DNA from: Boswellia sacra
Taxonomy: Eukaryota > Streptophyta > Magnoliopsida > Sapindales > Burseraceae
Reading direction: 5' to 3'
DNA length: 64,000 nt
NCBI GenBank assembly: GCA_013180625.2
Contig: SNVD02013305.1
Location: forward strand, 558,001-622,000
The notes below the pieces were generated by a model. That model was not told the DNA's origin, did no database searches, and was given only the letters and a program-made list of their open reading frames with translations. The translations under genes and the position numbers were made by a program. Of this stretch, positions 59,088-64,000 are shown one piece after another. The number at the start of each line of letters is the position of its first letter. Position 1 is the first letter of the stretch.

Positions 59088-61770
59088 TGTAACATCCTAA
59101 ATTTTGTAGTACACATGATATCATGGATTATGGACACATGTGTATTAATATACATTGATGTATATGTGATGTATTTAATTGTTAGTGCAAAGATTAAAGA
59201 GTGATGTATTTAATTGAAAGAGTGGGAAGAGGGAGGACTAAAATGTAAATGGCCTTTATCCTTGTCTATAAAAGGGGGAGAGATTATAGAATTATGTCAT
59301 TTTTTTTTCCTTCTTTTGGCTCACGTCCCAGCCCTTCTTGCTCTCTTTCAATTTTTCTTTACACCAAACCACCAAGAATTTAAGGAAGGAGAACGAAAGA
59401 ATAGGTAAGAATCAAATTCTTCATTTGAATCCTTGTGTTATTGTCTATTCATTTACAAGAATTTCTTTGGTTATGAGATGAGTTATGATATCTGATGTCA
59501 TGTATGCTTATAAATTGTGTGGAAACATGAATTTGAATGAGTTTTGAATGCATCTAAGCAAGAGGAGGAATATATAAGCTAGAATTGAGAGTTTAGTTCA
59601 AATCCTGGAAATTTTGTTACACTGAGCAGTGCATGTTCCGAAAATTCTAAAAAATCAGGGGAAAGTTTTATTGTTCTAAAATTTTTATGTATGAAAATAG
59701 ACATGTTCAGGAGTGTATAGCAATTGGATTCACTCAAAAATTCGAAGTAAGTGAATTGTAGTGAATTTTTGAATTTCTGGTAAGGTATTGCATATTTCCC
59801 CTGTCTTAGAACAGAGGAGGGGAAGACGATTTTAGTTGAAGGTCCAAATCTTCATAGAATTACCTGATTTTTGGTGTGCAAGTCATTTTATGTGTCATAT
59901 ATGAGACTGTAAATTTTCACTGAGATTGAAGCTCTGGGTGAATTGTTATAGATTTTTAAATTTGGGTTGATAAAACTGGAATTTTTAGTTTCCAAAACAG
60001 GGCAGTTAGAAATAATTGGATTTGAATGGGTTAAACACCTTGAAAAGCCATGATTTTTGGCATGGAGGTATATATATGTGTTATATATCAGCCTGTAAAT
60101 TTTTATAGCCAATTGAGTAGGATTGCAATTCTTACAAATTTTTAAGTCTATACTGTTCAGTGAGACGGATGCAATGGCAGAATTGTTAGGGTAATTAATT
60201 TGATTATTTTGAGTGGCCAAATGACCCCAATTGGCTCTACAAATTTTAAGGAGACATGAGGTATGTGTGTAAAAATTGTCTACCCAATTGTGTGAATTTT
60301 GGAAGTAGACAATTGTTGTTGTAAATTGTTTGTCAAAATAAGTATGGAAATAGAGCCAAAAAAGGGGAAATGTTTTACAAGTGTATGGTGACCTGAAAAG
60401 AGTTTTTTGTTTTATTTTTAGGTCAATCACAAGCATCAAAAAGAAACTGTACAAGGTAAATAAGCTAACTATTCTAAGGTTACAATAAATTGTGTACTGT
60501 ATGTATGAAATTTTGTAGATTGTAACACTGTTAATTGCTAGTACCTTGATGCTTGAATGTAAGATATTAATTGTGACTGTTCTAGAAGGTTGATATCGAA
60601 CTTCTTTTATGTGTGACTAATTGTAAATGCTGAAACATGATTGGCATGCTAAGACCTAGGAAGTTTAGCTCTCATAGCTTGAGGGGAGGTCTGGACCATG
60701 TGTCTTTCTAGACGAGATTCGATACATGGGCCCGGTATCACCCGGATTGTCAGACTAGCCTCGAGCTATTTCAAGTGTAGGCATCTAAATGTATTCATAC
60801 TGTTCTATACTGTTCCATGGCTTGAGGGGAGGTCTGGACCATGTGTTTTTCTAGACGAAATTCGGTAGCATGGGCCCGGTATCACCCGGATTGTCAGACT
60901 AGCCTTGAGCATTCCATACTCCCATGGCTTGAGGGGAGGTCTGGACCTTTCTCTAGACCAGATTTGGTAGCATGGGCCCGGTATCACCCGGATTGTCAGA
61001 CTAGTCTTGAGCTATTATATGGGAAATGACAGTGAAATGAAAAGTCCTACTTTGATTAGAGAGCCTTTTCCCCTAGGTGACTGTAATTGATACTTGGAAG
61101 CTTCCTCATTATGTGATTGTGATTGTACATGAAAAGTCGATGAGTAGAGAAATGTGAACTCACTTATGTGAGATTGAATCGACCTACCAAGGTCTAGACA
61201 GAAAACTGGCGCGGAAACGCAAATGTAACCGAAGTGAACTCGGAGCATTTCTTCTTTAACAAGTTAGCTAATGCTTGTGTAGTTAGAAATGGGTAGTTTC
61301 ATACTGTGGATTGAATTCTATTGTTATTGTTTATTACTGTCTATTCACTTAGCTTACTTACTGAGTTTTACTCATTAAAGTTGTTGTATACCTCAGGTGA
61401 TCAATAGATTGAGCTAGGGATGAAGGACTTTTGGCATTGCTAACAGAGTTCCCTTGGCAACCATAGACCGCTGCTTTATAATAGCATAGCCATACTGTAG
61501 AACTTCTTTTGATTTTTGAATGTACTTAAATACAGTAGAATGAGGTGGTTGTGATTAGGAACTCTGTTTGGGTGATACTTATATTAAATTTTGAAAGAAA
61601 TATTGGAGTTCACATTTAAATGACTGCATAAAATGTTACTTTCTGTGTGTACAGTATGGATTGTGACAATTTCTTTTATTGATTCTGTAATAATCTCATT
61701 TAAGTTAATTACACATAGAGATTTGGTGAACGACATATTTCTCAAAACTATTTATTAACGGGGGTGTTAA
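59088..61770 (+). mobile_element. Probable solo LTR of a Ty3/gypsy element
   Basis: Begins TGTAACATCCTAAATTT and ends in ACGGGGGTGTTA, the style of ends seen in long chromovirus (Tekay/Del-like) LTRs. A strong TATA box (CTATAAAAGGG, about 59262) lies about 175 bases in, and a donor-like AATAGGTAAG follows near 59402, as expected for promoter and leader inside an LTR. The size (about 2.7 kb) suits this group. There is no gag or pol nearby and the last CA and a target duplication are missing, so it may be an eroded or truncated LTR. A non-coding host transcript is the alternative. Confidence 0.5.
60673..61017 (+). repeat. Three direct repeats of about 100 bp
   Basis: Units start at about 60673, 60816 and 60923. 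Each reads GCTTGAGGGGAGGTCTGGAC, then a variable middle, then GGGCCCGGTATCACCCGGAT and TGTCAGACTAG. They are more GC-rich than their surroundings. They lie inside the proposed gypsy LTR; the third unit has a short deletion. Confidence 0.9.
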
Positions 61771-62746
61771 ATGAAGAAAAAGGTTTGATTTCTATAACCC
61801 TAACAACAAAGGTTTTGTTTTGTTTTCTTTTTTGGGTTAATTTTTTATTGTAAAGTTGCTTTGAATTTTAAAATTTGGAGAAAATGAGTAGAACCAATCA
61901 TTGATTTTGATAAATTTGTATTGGTTGACTTTATAGCAGAACTCAAAAGTTTTGAGAATTTACGGATATGTGTACAAGATTTTTTTTCTTTAAAGGTCTA
62001 GGGAGATGATTGTTGATTGGTGGCTGTATTATTTATTGAGAAAATTTATCGGCAAGATATATTTCTATTGGATATGGATTTTGAAGCCTAGAGTAAGCCC
62101 AAAATAGAACCAAGTCGGAGGTGCAAAGGAAATGCAAGTCGAATGAGCAAATTGCCAAGATGTTGAGGGGGTTCTCGCCTGGAAACCAACCCTAATGAAA
62201 GGCTGAGTGTCCAAGGAAGACTTGGTCAATGTCTAAGCAAACATACAAATATGAGATACCATGTCTATCCTATATAACTATTTTTTTTATATAACTTAAA
62301 TTAATAAAATAATATTTAATTTTTGAAAAACTTAAAAGGAGAAGAACCTGGCTATACAAGGTCATACTACAACAAATTTTTACACACTCATTTATAACTT
62401 TTATACAAATTTAAAAATTGATGTACTGGTATATAGGTGTGCCATAACTAGACCCCTAACTTTACAACTTGCAAAGGATTTCTTGGCAATGGTAACCTAG
62501 CCATTTGACAAGAGAAGGGTAATATCTAGGAAAAAGCAAAGAGAAGGTAGGTCGGCCATAGGCAAGAGATTTTGTCAAGATACCTTGAAGGAAGTTTCCC
62601 CGTTGCTTCTAAAAAAGATTTTTACAAGTGACCTTCATGATAAGAATTACCAAGAGCCTATCCATCTTTGTGGAGTCAGAATGATTGGAATATACAAAGA
62701 AACCTAGTGAGAGTAGCTTGTGGAGTCAGAATTTCGAGTTAGGGTG
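61771..62746. other. Intergenic, no gene recognised
   Basis: AT-rich DNA between the proposed solo LTR and the hAT-like element. A stretch near 62090-62250 is less AT-rich and may be a retroelement scrap, but I could not place it. Confidence 0.4.
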
Positions 62747-63678
62747 ATGGGAATTAGTGGTGGGAATTTGGGTTCGTGGGTCATGTTCATATCGTGTTGA
62801 GTTATGACATGATAAAGATTAGTCCAACCTGAACCCAACTTGTTTATTATTTGTGTCAAGGAGACTCCATCAAATACGACCTGAATATTAAACGGGTGAC
62901 CCGCGGTGACACGGCACGATACGCGAACACGAATAATAAATTGATCATTTTTGTGTTAGACACGACATGATTATGACACGTTTCACAGGCACGATTATAG
63001 CATGTTTAAATGATTAATATAAGTATGACACGATTAAACATTTCAACTTCCAACCTATTTCAGTATTTTTAAATTAAAAAAGTAATAATAAGAAAATATT
63101 CAAAATTCATCCATAATACAATGAAAAGTTCATTAAATATCAAGTTCTATACAAACTTAAAATATAATTTAGCTTAAAAAAAATCCATTGCATCTTTTTA
63201 ACTCTTAAGTAACCTACAAAAAAAATATTTAAAAAAATTAAGGGAAGTTCAAGATCATATCAAAATTAATAATAATATAATTTAATATTAATAAATAATA
63301 TTAATATTAATAAAAATACAACCTTAAATTTAAATATCTAATAAACATATAATGAATTTTTAAATTAATTTGTATTTATAATTGTGTCACTTTAAAAATA
63401 ATTGTGTTAATCCGTGTTAGTTGTGTTGTCATGTTTTATTATTGTTAATCGTGTCATAAATAAGTTTGTGTTATAAACATATTTGTATCATAAATGGGTT
63501 CGTGTTACCCGCAGGTGAAATCCCTCAACCCAAACACGACCCAATTATTAAATAGATTGAAAATTTCAACTTGAACACGACCCAAACATGATTAAGACAA
63601 ACCCAAACCCGCTAATTTCTGTATTGTGTCGTGTTGGGTTTGTGGGTCTTGTCAAAAATTCCCACCCCTAATGGGAAT
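62747..63678. mobile_element. Non-autonomous hAT-like element, 916 bp
   Basis: Element 62755-63670 flanked by exact 8-bp copies of ATGGGAAT (62747-62754 and 63671-63678). Terminal inverted repeats TAGTGGTGGGAATTT and AAATTCCCACCCCTA match at 14 of 15 positions. Both ends carry many short GTGTCGTG/CACGAC motifs as subterminal repeats, typical for hAT transposase binding. The centre is AT-rich with no transposase frame. It shares end style with the element at 35658-36226, but the two are not close copies. Confidence 0.9.
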
Positions 63679-64000
63679 ATATAACTAAGATAACAATTAG
63701 GATGCTGGGAGAGAATCATGATCCATATAGTAATCTTTAAAAATACAAGATTAATTAATATTTAAATCAAATTATCACAAAAAGTAAAACCATTAGTATT
63801 TTAAATAAAAAAATAATTATTTTTCAATATTTACCTAAAACAATAGTAATTTAGAAGAATCAACTTAAATTTATTTTTTGGTTTTAAATTTAATGATAGA
63901 AAAATAGTTCTTTATAGTGTAACCGAAATCCCAAATAAGCATCTAATACCCTTCAGCCAAAGGACATATTCTGGTTTTTCTGCAAACCGAATTATTTAAC
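63679..64000. other. Intergenic AT-rich end of the window
   Basis: About 320 bases with no recognisable feature. Confidence 0.5.

Noticed and set aside
59214..59408. 64-codon frame after the TATA box
   Set aside because: Low-complexity Phe/Leu-rich sequence in the proposed LTR leader; not a gene.
1..64000. CRISPR arrays, operons, phage or bacterial systems
   Set aside because: No regularly spaced repeats or polycistronic coding; introns and transposons show plant nuclear DNA.

Overview
The window looks like nuclear DNA of a eudicot plant, probably a rosid. Coding regions are split by short AT-rich introns with GT/AG borders, intergenic DNA is very AT-rich, and every protein recognised has its closest remembered relative in Arabidopsis-like plants. 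I cannot name the species.

Layout, left to right. (1) 3.2-5.8 kb, minus: six-exon laccase of the LAC17/LAC2 type with a miR397 target site. (2) 8.1-9.5 kb, minus: ZIP2-type metal transporter. (3) 10.6-14.7 kb, minus: eight-coding-exon SDIR1-type membrane RING E3 ligase with a 2-kb intron in its 5' leader. (4) 17.1-18.3 kb, minus: single-exon RDUF-type RING E3 ligase. (5) 24.5-30.6 kb, plus: nine-coding-exon Pumilio RNA-binding protein of the APUM1/2 type. (6) 33.9-34.6 kb, minus: small putative chloroplast membrane protein. (7) 37.3-38.3 kb, plus: single-exon LUX/BOA clock transcription factor with evening elements upstream. (8) 42.0-43.6 kb, minus: PLS-class PPR protein. (9) 44.7-58.6 kb, minus: a decayed cluster of two L-type lectin receptor kinases (LecRKs) with a PPR-gene fragment between them. 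(10) 58.6-64 kb: no host gene, only transposon relics. The set ZIP2, RDUF, LUX/BOA, PPR and LecRK recalls, from memory, the Arabidopsis At5g59260-At5g59600 neighbourhood, so most of the left and middle part is probably a conserved syntenic block.

The right third is shaped by transposons. The second LecRK would be one uninterrupted frame of about 676 codons, but it carries two insertions: an intact young Ty1/copia element (52745-57935; two 447-bp LTRs with 2 mismatches; target duplication TACAT; open gag-pol frame of 1306 residues) in its lectin domain, and a 551-bp TRIM-like miniature retrotransposon (50930-51480; 200/201-bp LTRs; target duplication GGGAG; tRNA-Met-type primer site) near its C-terminus. 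Between them the transmembrane and kinase part stays open, with a start codon supplied by antisense LTR and a stop supplied by the TRIM. The first LecRK is a frameshifted pseudogene. Other mobile elements with exact borders are a MULE-like foldback MITE at 7020-7421 (10-bp duplication) and two hAT-like elements at 35658-36226 and 62755-63670 (8-bp duplications each). A 1.2-kb long inverted repeat (32460-33661), a 330-bp near-palindrome (47065-47396) and a probable solo gypsy LTR (about 59088-61770) complete the repeat content.

The genes belong to separate pathways: lignin polymerisation, metal uptake, stress-hormone ubiquitin ligation, mRNA control, circadian clock and organelle RNA processing. 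I see no operon-like or pathway cluster and no clear new defence or mobile system. The most unusual object is the doubly interrupted LecRK.
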